From CAYVAP01 sp964521065 (GTDB lineage: Bacteria; Bacteroidota; Bacteroidia; J057), in contig CAZFPQ010000049.1 of assembly GCA_964521065.1 (NCBI GenBank), positions 1 to 33,956 on the forward strand: DNA of 33,956 bases, in the 5' to 3' direction. The position numbers were made by a program, and so were the translations under genes. Of the stretch, positions 1 through 9,904 are shown piece by piece (position 1 is the first letter of the stretch; each line of letters starts with the position of its first letter). The notes under the pieces were generated by a model. It worked only from the letters and a program-made list of their open reading frames with translations, did not search any database and was not told the origin of the DNA.

Positions 1-701
1 TAGGCCTGGGGATAGGTCGCGTGGTTGGTTCCCATTACTCGGTCCCAAAAATTGAAGTAGATTCCAAAATTGAAGCGTACGTATTGGTGATGCTGATGAT
101 GATGGATAGCTGTGTTGAAAATCCGTAAGGCAGCGGCTTTGTTGGCCCGAAGTTCAAATCCTAGATGCCCATATACAGACATGAGCAACAGAAAGGAAGT
201 AAAGAACACCAACATCCCTGTAGGCATGGGAATTAAGACCGCCACCAGCGGAACGATCAGAATCTGGATCACTGCCTCAATGGGGTGGAAGGCAAAAGCG
301 GTAAAAGGAGTAGGTGTATGAAAGCGATGGTGCCAACAATGAGCTACTCGATAGAGCCACCCCCAGTGCATCAATCGGTGAGACCAGTAGAAATAAGCAT
401 CGTGAAGCAAAAAGGCAAGGCTCAAGGCCAATGGCAAGTATAACCAACCCCATCCGCTGATCTTTTCAAACAACTGCGTATAACCAGCTTGTACCAAGCC
501 ATCTAATCCCCAACCTACCAACGCAAAAACCACCACAGAGAGAGCAGAATAGGCAATTTCCCTTCGCATAATGCCCCACCCTGGTGTTTTTGCATGGATC
601 TTCAGCTTGGCAACTTGCTGGGGCCAGCCAAGGTAGAAAATAAGATAAGGCAGCAACACGGCCGCTACACTCATTAGGGGTATGAAATAGATCCAGAACA
701 T
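1..701 (-). CDS. Sterol desaturase / fatty acid hydroxylase family protein (3' end cut off by window)
   Basis: Predicted integral-membrane di-iron oxygenase of the fatty acid hydroxylase superfamily, which hydroxylates or desaturates lipid substrates; the substrate here is unknown. Translating the minus strand from the ATG at 701-699 gives 233 open codons running off the window. The family's histidine clusters are all visible: HRLMH at residues 108-112, HxxHH at 121-125 (HCWHH) and a third cluster near 200-205 (HHHQHH). Hydrophobic stretches lie at about 5-25, 50-70, 88-100 and 145-175, as expected for four membrane passes. There is no Shine-Dalgarno sequence before the ATG, which is normal in Bacteroidota. 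The C-terminus is missing, so full length cannot be judged. It lies downstream of sprA on the same strand, separated by a terminator. Confidence 0.85.
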   Translation of the reverse strand, partial: MFWIYFIPLMSVAAVLLPYLIFYLGWPQQVAKLKIHAKTPGWGIMRREIAYSALSVVVFALVGWGLDGLVQAGYTQLFEKISGWGWLYLPLALSLAFLLHDAYFYWSHRLMHWGWLYRVAHCWHHRFHTPTPFTAFAFHPIEAVIQILIVPLVAVLIPMPTGMLVFFTSFLLLMSVYGHLGFELRANKAAALRIFNTAIHHHQHHQYVRFNFGIYFNFWDRVMGTNHATYPQA

Positions 702-845
702 AGAGGAGGATTAAATTCTTGCTTCAAGTCATTGCCCAGAAAGGACAGAAATCACGGATCATCCCTCCCTAGGCTTGGCTTACTTGAGTTAGGAAATATA
801 GCCAGAATCCAATACGATTTCCTTTATACTTTTTCCTCACGTAAA

Positions 846-878
846 GAGGCGAGATAAGCACAGATCTTATCTCGCCTC
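846..878 (-). terminator. Hairpin terminator after sprA
   Basis: A perfect 13-bp inverted repeat (GAGGCGAGATAAG at 846-858 and its complement at 866-878) with a 7-nt loop lies 22 bp beyond the sprA stop codon. On the minus strand the stem is followed by TTTAC rather than a long T run, so termination efficiency is uncertain. It separates sprA from the hydroxylase gene. Confidence 0.6.
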
Positions 879-900
879 TCGCATTTCATTTGAAGGCCCC

Positions 901-3900
901 TTAATTTGCCAGCTGGAATTTTAGCTGAAAACCGACGGAAGTAAAGGCCGTCTCAAAAGACGACTGTACCCGTGGTCGGTTAAGGTTGTATTCTACAAAG
1001 ACCCGCACGTTGAGCCGTTTGTTCACTGCGTATTCCACGGAGGGGTTGGCAATGAGATTTTCGGCACCTCGGGTTCGGGTAGCTTCAAGGGTAATTTCAC
1101 TATCCAACCCAGCCTGCGACAAGGTGTGGTTGATCTCATCCGTGTCGCGGTAGGTCACCCTCAGTTGAGCATTTAAGCTATTTTGAAGATCAAAGTCCCG
1201 TCCCAGGAAGGTAAACACCCAGTCCAGCTTGTCCTTTCGCCAACCTAAGCTAAGGGAAATATCTTGAGTCCGAAGCTCCGTAAGCTGCAGGTTTCCAATG
1301 TTAAAGGTAAACTGGCGCCCTCGCTTCCAGTCGAGTTGGCCAGTAATGTTGTTCTTGGTGGTAAAGTTAATGCCCAAAAGGGGCGCAAATTGATCGGTGA
1401 TCTGGACTGCCTGAATGATGTCTTGGGCATAGTAGTTGAAGATCGGGAGCAGGGCTCCGTTGCTCAAAGTGTCAAACCTCAAGGTATCTGGCGTATCAGC
1501 CCACCCATCCATGTCTAGATCCAAGAAGTTGAGGTTGTTGTTGAACTGTCCCACAGAATAGGTACCACGATAGCTATGCTTGATGGTAAACTGGGTGATG
1601 AATTTTTTCAATGCAGGTACCGTTTGGGTTACATTAAAATTCAGACTCCAGTTTGGCAAAGGCAGCCTAGGTTGAGAGGTCAGCTCAATGTCCTCCGGTC
1701 CAATCAACCCATAAGAAGACAGAAGGGAGGTAATCAAGACATCTTGGTTTACCCCAGTATAACCATTTCGGAAATCTCCTGCCACCCGTTCCGCCCCAAT
1801 GGTCAAGGGGTTTTCAGCAGCGTAGCGCGCAGAAATGATCCTCCGGTTTTCCGAAAAGCGCTGGAAAATCTGCGACTGAAGGGGGTCGCTAGAGTCAAAG
1901 GCTGTATTAGCAAAAATGTAAGAAGTCGTATAGTTCCCATTGACCAAGGGGTCAAAGCTGCGGAAGCTATCTACCCCTGTATCAAACCGGAAAAACTCAC
2001 TTTCATTGCGGCTGAAGCTCCGATTGGCAGATAAGTCAAGACGAAAGCCCTTGAATAACTCTACTGAAGCTCGGGCGGTCAAATTGTCTCGTCGATCTCG
2101 CATGAATAAGTTGGACAGAGAGGTGTCCCTAGTCAACCAGCCATTCTGTGCCGCGAGGTACCTCACATCAGCCTGGCTACCAAAGACAAATCCGGCTGTA
2201 GGAGGAACAAGTGGAGAATTTTGCCCAGTTTGGGCATTCTGATAGCGCCAATCCAATCCAAAGTTATCCGTTTTGGGTAGATAGCCGGGTAACACGGTGC
2301 TGGCATCCTGGGTATAGGAAATGTCCAGGTTCTTGACACTCAGCACCAAGCGGACCGCTTGTTTGCCCACCACCTTCAAGGCCTTGATCAGGGGAGACTC
2401 CGCTACACTGTCTGCTTCCGCCTCGGCTGCGCCAGGATCTACTCCAGCATCTGGCCGTACGGGTCGTCGAGGGGCAGGCCGGCCAGGAGGCGTAGGGCGT
2501 CCCGAAGGTTTGTCCTCCAGGATCTTTTTCAAGAAGCCAAATTTCCGGTAAAGACCATTTAAATCTGCCCTTACATTGGCTTGGATCCGCATTTGATTGC
2601 TAATGGTCCCACCAAAATCAGGGTTAACCTCAGGAGCTTGTAGCCATTGGAATGACCCGGTATAATTGGCATTGCCTGTAAGCCAATTCAAAGGCTTGAT
2701 CTGAGAAAATGGCAACTGATAGGCCAGGGTCAGGTTTTGGTTAAAGGCAATGTTTCGACCAAAATTGATTAAGCGATCATTTTCTCGAATCAGTGTATCG
2801 GGCGTCCCATCTGGTCGCACAGTTGGAATGAGCATCCTGGAGCGGCCAAAAGTCAATAGGTTTTCGCTCAGGGAGCCGACGGAATCTCGTTCAAACTGGT
2901 TAGCGTCTTCAAAGTACCCTCGCACTTCATCTACCCGGCCATCGTTATTGGCATTGTAGGTGATTTGGAGGTTTTGAGTGAGGTTCCAGCTCAGGTTATA
3001 GGTACGCTGAACAATGAAGTTTTTGCTATAAAGAGGGTCTACCGTACCGCCAAACTGATTGGTTGAACGAAGCAAACGCTCTTCAAACTGACGGTTACCC
3101 CTGGCACTGACGCTTACCGAGCTGGGCCATGGCTGGATGCCAAAGTCACTGATAAACTTCGCCTTACCGGTAAGGGGCTTAACCTTGTCTACCCAACCAA
3201 AGGGCTTCAGCTGCAATTGAGGGAAGTTATATCGATAGTTGATGCCTCCCTGGTGTTGGGTTTGAAACCTGCGCTCGGTAATGGCGTCCCGCGCTTCTAA
3301 CTCACTGTAAGAAAAGGAGAAGTCAAAATTGGAAATGTCCCAGGGAAAACTGACGGTAGATCCTTTCTTGGTTTCTCCCGGCTCATCGTTGGTCGATTTT
3401 CCTTTGCGCCAGTTCAATAGAGCGATGGAGCGGCGGCGCTGAAAGGTTTGTAGGTCTCGGATCACATCTCGCGCCTCCTCGTCTGGCAGGGACTCAGCCA
3501 ATTGGTCTGTTCTGACGTCGGCCTCCTGAGGGTTGAAGACTGGATTGACCCGAGTCTCATCATAACTTGCGCTCACAGGCAAAGAGAAGCCCCATTTGCT
3601 TGGTAAAAACTTGTCCAAGGCAAGCTGAGCCCGAATGCCATACTGCATGCGATTCTCAAGTGAACGATCACTCAAGGTTTGCTCTAATGGTCCAAACCCT
3701 GCTGACTTATAGCGTCCGTTGACGTCGATACGCCCTAAGTCTGCCAACTTTAAAGAAGCATTGACATTGGCCGCCACGCCTGTATTTCGATCAAAGTTGG
3801 TCAAGCGCAACTCATTCACCCAAACTTCTACACAGATGGGCTCCCCGTTAGGGTCTTGAGGATTGCGCACCCCGATCATGATGTTGCGCACGTTGCTCAA

Positions 3901-6900
3901 CTTAGGGGTACCCTTGATGTGGATAAAGTGCCCCTCTGGCATGGTAGAGTCCCGATAAGTATGTCGATAAATCAAACCTGTTCCGACATCATTCCGATCA
4001 AACTTAGCCGCAGCTAAAGTTGCCAGTTCAAAGTCAAACTCGTTTACCTCAGGCCATACCGCGAAGGGATCATTGGGACTCCCCAAGGATGGTGATAGAG
4101 GCATTTCATACTCGTAGTAGTTTTGGTCATTATCCAGACCTAAGCGGATAAACACGGTTGCATCGCCGGTTTCATTGAAATTGGGATTGGTCACCCCATC
4201 ATCTAAAGGTTCCGCGTGGACAAACATTTTGAGTCGGCTATACTGACGCATGTCTTGACTCACGTTCTTAAATATCCCGCGGGCATCGCCATCTTCCAAG
4301 CCGCAAAGTCTCAAGGTCAGGGACCTTTCATCATCCAAGAACCCCGGCAGGGTATTGCCATTCAATTGCTGACGCTCAATTCCTGGAGGAACCACATAAT
4401 TATAAGGCAGCTTCTCGCTGTTTTCTTCTACACTTAGGCTACCCAGCTCAAAGGTAGCAAAGGGAGGCTCTTGAGGGTTCACAATAATATCAGGATCACT
4501 CAAATCACCAGTGAAGCGCAGCCATTGAGAAGAGACCAGTTGCGGCTCTGCCATACGCAGGATGACCTCCTCTTGAAAGTCGGCGAGGTACATCCGCATA
4601 AAACTAATGGTCTTGAAGTTTTGAATCCCATTCACAGCCGTTCCAGCCCGAAGCGGAATCCTGAACTGATACCAAAACACCGGCTCAGCCAAACCGTTGC
4701 CAGCCTGAACGTCGTCTGCCAGGATGCGGTCTACCACAAAGCCCTGACCAGGTGACAAAGAGTCTGGATCTAGCTTGATTCGATACTGCCAGTACTGCTC
4801 CGCGAAGTTCAGACTTCCGTTTCGGTTCAAATCTTCCGTATCGGGTTGGTTGGTTCCCTGCAGGGTAAAGCGGTTGTTTCCTTGGATAATGGGAGAATTG
4901 TTCTCCATTCCATTGAAACGGGAATAGCGTTCCAGAATGCCTGCCGTCCGATTTTCGTAATCATCGTCACGGAAGTGAATGAAGTCGTCGGAACTGGGGT
5001 CATTGATTAGTTCATTGAATGCCTGGGGAGTCAGGTAGCCCTGCAGGCTATCTAACAAGACCGCATCAAAGAATACGGCTTCATCCTGGCTATTCAGTCC
5101 GTCCCAACCAATATCCTGTAATTCCCGATCGGCAGCTTGGTTACCAAAAGCATCTGCGGGAGGAGTGCCAATGGGAATACGTCCCCATTCGGTGGTATCG
5201 ATCAAGCCCTCGGGGCGTTGAGCAATGCTGGTAGGCAAACCGTTCTCCCGGCTTAGGCTTTCGTCCGTCAACACATCCTCATTTACCAAGCCTAAGTTGA
5301 TGTAGAAATCTCCTCCATCTCGGCCAGGGTCATCCCAAAAGGGGTCCATCAACCAAAATTCAAGGAATTCAACGTTGGTGGCTTCAAAGTCGTTGTTGAT
5401 GTCTATTTCGCGCATGATCCCCGCCCAGTTTTCCTTGGGCTGGCTAAGGCTACCATTTTCCGCAACTCGTCTACGGTCTATTTGGTAGTTGTACATTCCT
5501 CGCTGAGTAGGTAGGTAGCGCAAGTCAAAGGTGGTCAAGAAGTCAGTACCAAAAGCAAAGGTTCCTGTAGGGAAAATCTCTGATTGCTTGACCTGTCGGG
5601 TAAAGTTGTTGTTAAGATCCTCGTCGGGTACTTCTAAGTTCAACCCCCGCTGGAAAAAAGCCTGATCGATCTGGTACCAAGAGAGCTTGGCTCGGGTGTA
5701 ATTAGAAGCCAGTGGGTTGTTGTAGTCCAACCTGGGATCGTATAAGCGGTTGTTTCCTTCTGGGAAGGAGGCCAACTTCCACCGCTGCAACCCCCTCAGG
5801 GTGTAGGGAGTAGCCGCTGATTCAAAGTCATCCAAGTAGACGATGCCTCGGTCCTCATTGTTTCGAATAGCCCGAGGCGCACCTGGGATAAATTGAGCAA
5901 ACTCCCCTGCCACGTTGAAATTGGACATCTCCTTGGTAGAGATAAGAGGGATCTTATCTACTACTTTGGTGATGAAATTGGATTCGGTATTCCAAGTCGC
6001 ATCCAAGCCCCAGAGGGTATTGTTAACCGGCTCATCCCCTAGTAAGGTCTTCTGTGTAAAAGGCTGCTCACGCAAATTGAGGATGGTGGCCCCCAAAGCC
6101 AGATCCCGGGTAGGGCTGTATTCGATCCTTGAACCTAATAGCGTTTTGGTTTGAACGTTGTAGAGCGAAGAACTTTCAAAAGAGATCTGAATTTCTTGTC
6201 CTGATGCAAGTACCGCTTGATCCAGAATGGTCAAAGTACCCGTCATATAGTTGACCTGATAATCCGTTCCTTCGGTCAGCTGACGCCCCCCGGCGGTAAC
6301 CGTAACACTTCCTTCTGCCAAGTTAAAGGTGTTCAGAGGAATTTCTGCGCTGCTGGCAGAGGACCGATAGTACCCCTCTAATCGAAAGCGATTTTTTTCA
6401 GGAAACTTTTGCTTGGCATCGGCTTGAGTGAGGTCATATAGCGCATCGAAGACGTAAATACTGGTTTCGTTGGGATCGTCATCAAGTCGCTGGCGGAGGT
6501 TGTCCCCAAAAGGCTCCAGCACGGGAAACTGAATGTAGCCCCGCTGTGAGTTTACGGTCACTCCTTCTACGTAGTCAAAATAGTTATCTGGATTAGGGGC
6601 CGTATGGTTGGTCAGCCGGTCTAGTCCCACTACCTGAATCAAAGGCCGATTTTTTACCGCACCACTGGGCAGATAATTGATTTTACCGGCAGAGGTCCCT
6701 GATTCATATTTTACGTCCAAGAAAAAGCCATCCCGTCTCAGCCCATAACCGATGTTGTATATATTTTTCATCATCAGGTCCCAAGCAGGATAAGGAGCTA
6801 CCCGTAAGACCGATGGCTTGAGCAACTTGGTAAAAAGCACGTTGGAGTTAAGGCCATCCGAAGGCACATCGTCGGTGAATTCCCCGACCTGATGCACTTC

Positions 6901-8376
6901 ACCATTCAAGGTATAGTTAAAAGCGACCATCAACACTTCATCAGGGCGGAGAGGAGTATTCAAGGAAAGGAATCCCAATTGAGAGTTGAGGGTATACTCA
7001 TTGGGCTCAAGGCGGCGCATGTTTCCAACTACTTGAAAATCTGCCGTATTTTCCATCCGCAGGCCATCTAAGGCTTCTACGGAAGATTTAGCTTGATTCA
7101 ATTCCCGGGCTGCTGGTACTGATATGAGCCTTTCATACAGGTCATTCGATGCGTTATCTGGCAGGCGCCTACTCGGGTTTTGAACCAGATTTTGGTTAAA
7201 TACCCGTCCCTGTCCCGTACCAAATGCTTCATCATTTTCCCCTAAATCCACGAAGCCAACGATGTTTCGGTTATTTCGGGTAGTTCCTTGTTGCTCTCGC
7301 CAAACTTCCACACGATTGATTCGAAGATTAGAGCGCACGATGGGAAGATCCCGCAAGGCATCGTTGTAGAGGGAGCGAAAATAGTGGGTCAAGAAGTAGT
7401 GGCGATTCATGTCGTATTCGACAACTTCTTTCTCATAAGGAGTTTCTACGGCTCCTCCTCCGGCTACGGTGATGGTTTCCACTTGCCCTCGCTCGATGGA
7501 GGCAAGTCCCGAGACATATACAGGACCGAATCGCAGTTTGGTCTGGATGCCCATCAGGTTTTGACGACCTTGGATGAGCGAATTACCTAACTGCATGCTG
7601 ACGTTACCCGCCGATATTTCTTGTAGAATTTGGTCTTCGTTTCCTTCGTGCTTGAGTTTGAGCTGATTCTCAAAATCAAAGGTAGCCTGGGTATCAAAGT
7701 TGATATTCAGGCGCATCTTCTTTCCAATCTGTCCGATGACTCCCAACTGAATCTGTTGGTCAAACTGAAAATTGGTGATGCGCTGTTGGCGCAAAGGCAA
7801 AGCTGGATTTTCAGTTCTGTTTCGATCTAAGGAAAAATCCAAGGTGGCAAATCCTGTAGGGCGAATGGAAATGGTCCCCCCGCCGAAGATATCTGACAGT
7901 TCTTCTACATCGACTCGCAACTCCAGATCCCTCTCGAGTTCCTCATTGGTAGCAAGGGATTTATCTCTAAAATACGCCTCAGCCTCTTTCTGTCGGCGAT
8001 ACTTTAGATAATCGTCATAGCCTATGGTAGAAGGTCGGCGGACATCCACCTTGCCAACTTTTTCATAAATATCGAACCCAGAAAGGTCTTCCCTTAGCTG
8101 GTACTGGGTCTGGTAATTGGAAGGCAATCCTCCAAAGTAGAAAGGAGAAACATAGTCCACGTGGGTAGCATCCCCAATGCGGTTATTGGGGTTTTTCCTC
8201 ACTTTAGACGTGTCCTCTTCCGGTACTGGGAGTTCCAAGGTATCCAGAGGAAGCTGGGGTTCTGCTTCTTCAAGCACCACTGGGGGCTCTTCTGTCGATT
8301 CTGGGGGAGTTTCGGGCTCGCCAAAGAATAAGGACATCAGGGCGGATAGCAGCAGAGCAACGCTGAACTTAGACAA
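901..8376 (-). CDS. sprA: SprA (Sov), T9SS outer-membrane translocon protein
   Basis: SprA is the giant outer-membrane beta-barrel through which type IX secretion substrates leave the cell; it is also needed for gliding. The 2491-residue length fits the family (about 2400). The N-terminus has a short hydrophobic signal segment (about 4-18), then a Pro/Glu-rich linker to about 65, then the conserved start of the mature protein near 70-105. A conserved SprA-type segment around ICVEVWVNELRL lies near residue 1515. The rest is alternating aromatic/polar beta-strand sequence with periplasmic domains. A Pro/Arg/Ala-rich insert (about 1950-1985) is unusual. The only start compatible with a full signal peptide is TTG at 8376-8374, because an in-frame stop lies two codons upstream; the next ATG is codon 15. 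ruvA is 166 bp upstream on the same strand. Two TAnnTTTG-like -7 boxes lie in that gap (8475-8482, 8495-8502) without an obvious -33 TTG. Confidence 0.95.
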   Translation of the reverse strand: MSKFSVALLLSALMSLFFGEPETPPESTEEPPVVLEEAEPQLPLDTLELPVPEEDTSKVRKNPNNRIGDATHVDYVSPFYFGGLPSNYQTQYQLREDLSGFDIYEKVGKVDVRRPSTIGYDDYLKYRRQKEAEAYFRDKSLATNEELERDLELRVDVEELSDIFGGGTISIRPTGFATLDFSLDRNRTENPALPLRQQRITNFQFDQQIQLGVIGQIGKKMRLNINFDTQATFDFENQLKLKHEGNEDQILQEISAGNVSMQLGNSLIQGRQNLMGIQTKLRFGPVYVSGLASIERGQVETITVAGGGAVETPYEKEVVEYDMNRHYFLTHYFRSLYNDALRDLPIVRSNLRINRVEVWREQQGTTRNNRNIVGFVDLGENDEAFGTGQGRVFNQNLVQNPSRRLPDNASNDLYERLISVPAARELNQAKSSVEALDGLRMENTADFQVVGNMRRLEPNEYTLNSQLGFLSLNTPLRPDEVLMVAFNYTLNGEVHQVGEFTDDVPSDGLNSNVLFTKLLKPSVLRVAPYPAWDLMMKNIYNIGYGLRRDGFFLDVKYESGTSAGKINYLPSGAVKNRPLIQVVGLDRLTNHTAPNPDNYFDYVEGVTVNSQRGYIQFPVLEPFGDNLRQRLDDDPNETSIYVFDALYDLTQADAKQKFPEKNRFRLEGYYRSSASSAEIPLNTFNLAEGSVTVTAGGRQLTEGTDYQVNYMTGTLTILDQAVLASGQEIQISFESSSLYNVQTKTLLGSRIEYSPTRDLALGATILNLREQPFTQKTLLGDEPVNNTLWGLDATWNTESNFITKVVDKIPLISTKEMSNFNVAGEFAQFIPGAPRAIRNNEDRGIVYLDDFESAATPYTLRGLQRWKLASFPEGNNRLYDPRLDYNNPLASNYTRAKLSWYQIDQAFFQRGLNLEVPDEDLNNNFTRQVKQSEIFPTGTFAFGTDFLTTFDLRYLPTQRGMYNYQIDRRRVAENGSLSQPKENWAGIMREIDINNDFEATNVEFLEFWLMDPFWDDPGRDGGDFYINLGLVNEDVLTDESLSRENGLPTSIAQRPEGLIDTTEWGRIPIGTPPADAFGNQAADRELQDIGWDGLNSQDEAVFFDAVLLDSLQGYLTPQAFNELINDPSSDDFIHFRDDDYENRTAGILERYSRFNGMENNSPIIQGNNRFTLQGTNQPDTEDLNRNGSLNFAEQYWQYRIKLDPDSLSPGQGFVVDRILADDVQAGNGLAEPVFWYQFRIPLRAGTAVNGIQNFKTISFMRMYLADFQEEVILRMAEPQLVSSQWLRFTGDLSDPDIIVNPQEPPFATFELGSLSVEENSEKLPYNYVVPPGIERQQLNGNTLPGFLDDERSLTLRLCGLEDGDARGIFKNVSQDMRQYSRLKMFVHAEPLDDGVTNPNFNETGDATVFIRLGLDNDQNYYEYEMPLSPSLGSPNDPFAVWPEVNEFDFELATLAAAKFDRNDVGTGLIYRHTYRDSTMPEGHFIHIKGTPKLSNVRNIMIGVRNPQDPNGEPICVEVWVNELRLTNFDRNTGVAANVNASLKLADLGRIDVNGRYKSAGFGPLEQTLSDRSLENRMQYGIRAQLALDKFLPSKWGFSLPVSASYDETRVNPVFNPQEADVRTDQLAESLPDEEARDVIRDLQTFQRRRSIALLNWRKGKSTNDEPGETKKGSTVSFPWDISNFDFSFSYSELEARDAITERRFQTQHQGGINYRYNFPQLQLKPFGWVDKVKPLTGKAKFISDFGIQPWPSSVSVSARGNRQFEERLLRSTNQFGGTVDPLYSKNFIVQRTYNLSWNLTQNLQITYNANNDGRVDEVRGYFEDANQFERDSVGSLSENLLTFGRSRMLIPTVRPDGTPDTLIRENDRLINFGRNIAFNQNLTLAYQLPFSQIKPLNWLTGNANYTGSFQWLQAPEVNPDFGGTISNQMRIQANVRADLNGLYRKFGFLKKILEDKPSGRPTPPGRPAPRRPVRPDAGVDPGAAEAEADSVAESPLIKALKVVGKQAVRLVLSVKNLDISYTQDASTVLPGYLPKTDNFGLDWRYQNAQTGQNSPLVPPTAGFVFGSQADVRYLAAQNGWLTRDTSLSNLFMRDRRDNLTARASVELFKGFRLDLSANRSFSRNESEFFRFDTGVDSFRSFDPLVNGNYTTSYIFANTAFDSSDPLQSQIFQRFSENRRIISARYAAENPLTIGAERVAGDFRNGYTGVNQDVLITSLLSSYGLIGPEDIELTSQPRLPLPNWSLNFNVTQTVPALKKFITQFTIKHSYRGTYSVGQFNNNLNFLDLDMDGWADTPDTLRFDTLSNGALLPIFNYYAQDIIQAVQITDQFAPLLGINFTTKNNITGQLDWKRGRQFTFNIGNLQLTELRTQDISLSLGWRKDKLDWVFTFLGRDFDLQNSLNAQLRVTYRDTDEINHTLSQAGLDSEITLEATRTRGAENLIANPSVEYAVNKRLNVRVFVEYNLNRPRVQSSFETAFTSVGFQLKFQLAN

Positions 8377-8542
8377 AGTCTATTGGTTTTAGGTCCTACA
8401 AAAAAAATGGTTCGGGTAAACCGTGCGTCATAGGCAGCCCTCGGAATTAGTGTGTTGATTTCGCTTTAATGGTTCAAAGCTAGGAATATTCCGGCAAAGA
8501 TATTGGGCTAAAACTGATCTCTATCTTCCAGGCGAAAGGAAT

Positions 8543-9142
8543 TTAGGTATTTCGCAAGGCTAGCTTGATGATTTCCTCTACGCTGAGCCCTTGCCCATGC
8601 TGCTTAAAAATCTTTTCTAAGCGCTGATTTACCTCTTTTTGCGAAAAGCCAAGGTTCATTAAGGCCTTGGTCGCCTCTACTTTCCTGGCGGTATTGAGTC
8701 CTGGTGCAGCTACATTTCCTGCACTTAGCCCGGTAAGCTCATCGGTCTTAAGCTTGTCTTTCAGCTCTAGGATGATCCTGGCGGCGGTTTTAGCACCAAT
8801 TCCTTTAACTCTTTTAAGAGCTTGACTGTCTTCATTGGCAATGGCCATCAAAAGGTCATCTGGATTGATGCTGGATAAAATGGCCAATGCAGTATTCCCT
8901 CCTACCCCCGAGACACTGATCAGATGCTCAAATAAAGAGCGCTCTGCCGTACGACTAAAGCCAAACAAAATCTGTGCATCTTCGCGAACTTGCAGGTAAG
9001 TAAACAACTTGCATTCTTTTTTCCCTTGAATTTCCTGATAGGTATTCAAAGAAATTTTAGCGAGATAACCTACCCCATGACAATCTATGACCGCAAAGGT
9101 GGGTTCTAAGGAGTCAACCTTTCCTTGTAAAAATGCGATCAC
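8543..9142 (-). CDS. ruvA: Holliday junction branch migration protein RuvA
   Basis: RuvA binds Holliday junctions as a tetramer and loads the RuvB motor for branch migration in recombination and repair. At 199 residues it has the usual length. The N-terminal OB domain begins MIAFLQGKV (1 to about 63). Two helix-hairpin-helix motifs follow: around LISVSGVGGNTALAILS (about 73-90) and VKGIGAKTAARIILELK (about 110-126). The C-terminal RuvB-contacting domain is about 150-199. The start is GTG at 9142-9140, supported by the canonical N-terminus, and it overlaps the TGA of the upstream barrel gene (GTGA), so translation is probably coupled. The order ruvA then sprA is, as I recall, common in Bacteroidota and probably reflects co-transcription. 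Confidence 0.95.
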   Translation of the reverse strand: MIAFLQGKVDSLEPTFAVIDCHGVGYLAKISLNTYQEIQGKKECKLFTYLQVREDAQILFGFSRTAERSLFEHLISVSGVGGNTALAILSSINPDDLLMAIANEDSQALKRVKGIGAKTAARIILELKDKLKTDELTGLSAGNVAAPGLNTARKVEATKALMNLGFSQKEVNQRLEKIFKQHGQGLSVEEIIKLALRNT

Positions 9143-9885
9143 GGGAGGAAAGAATAGGTAAGTCCGATCAGGAGTCCAAGGTTAAGGCCCTGTGTAATGG
9201 CACTACGGGTTTCTCCACGGAGATTGGTCCAATAAGAAAAAGAAGAAACCTGGCCATTCTGGAGGATTCGCCCCTCAATGTCTTTGTTTTCTGCATCCGT
9301 CAGGCCATAGTCTCCCCTCAGCCTGAGGTTCAGGGTAAAATTGTCTGGTGGGAGCTGAATGTCAAAACCGGTTTCACCAATAAAGGAATACACCATGTTT
9401 TGATAGCGATCACGCACTGGAGGGATGCTGACGTTATCTGGAGTGATTATGAACGGGTTGTCGTTAAAGCTTTTGGCACCAAGTAGGAAATCGGCAGAAG
9501 CCCCTAAGTAGAAGGAAAAACTGAATTTACGGCCTGCCGTGGGGGTATTGAAACCAAACATGAGGGGCAGCTTGGCATAATTTAACCGCTCGACAAAGCG
9601 TGTACTTACTGCTCCTACAAGAGAGGTATAGGCACCCCCCTGTTGGGCCAAGGAAGGGCTAAATCGCAAGCCGAAGAAGTCAGAGAAGCCTAGGCCAATG
9701 CTAATTCCTCCGGCCATGGTAGGCAAGGCTTCGGCATTGTATCTTTCGTCCACTAAGTTGTTGTCATCAGCATTGTTCAGATATGAAATTTGAGGAACAC
9801 CAAATACGCCTATCTTCAAGCCACGTTGGGCAGAGAGTGGGGACAGGAGCCCCAGGCATAAAATCGAAAGGACTAGGATACGCAT
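9139..9885 (-). CDS. Outer-membrane beta-barrel protein (OMP_b-brl_2 / PorT-like)
   Basis: A 248-residue exported outer-membrane protein. Residues 1-19 are a signal peptide ending SPLSAQ; the remainder alternates aromatic and polar residues, contains an NYAKLPLMFGF strand typical of the PF13568 (PorT-like) barrels, and ends with the hydrophobic strand LTYSFLP. PorT itself is a T9SS component of about this size, and the position upstream of ruvA-sprA makes a secretion role attractive, but many unrelated barrels share this fold, so PorT identity is not claimed. The start ATG at 9885-9883 lies about 20 nt from a good Bacteroidota promoter at 9905-9934. Its stop overlaps the ruvA start by 4 nt, so it heads a three-gene unit with ruvA and sprA. 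Confidence 0.75.
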   Translation of the reverse strand: MRILVLSILCLGLLSPLSAQRGLKIGVFGVPQISYLNNADDNNLVDERYNAEALPTMAGGISIGLGFSDFFGLRFSPSLAQQGGAYTSLVGAVSTRFVERLNYAKLPLMFGFNTPTAGRKFSFSFYLGASADFLLGAKSFNDNPFIITPDNVSIPPVRDRYQNMVYSFIGETGFDIQLPPDNFTLNLRLRGDYGLTDAENKDIEGRILQNGQVSSFSYWTNLRGETRSAITQGLNLGLLIGLTYSFLP

Positions 9886-9904
9886 GCTAGAGTATATTTT
9901 GAGC

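Noticed and set aside
1264..8392. Many open frames of 66-152 codons on the plus strand opposite sprA (for example 1576-2034)
   Set aside because: They are antisense shadows of the sprA frame, with no recognisable domains, and sprA itself is a strong family match.
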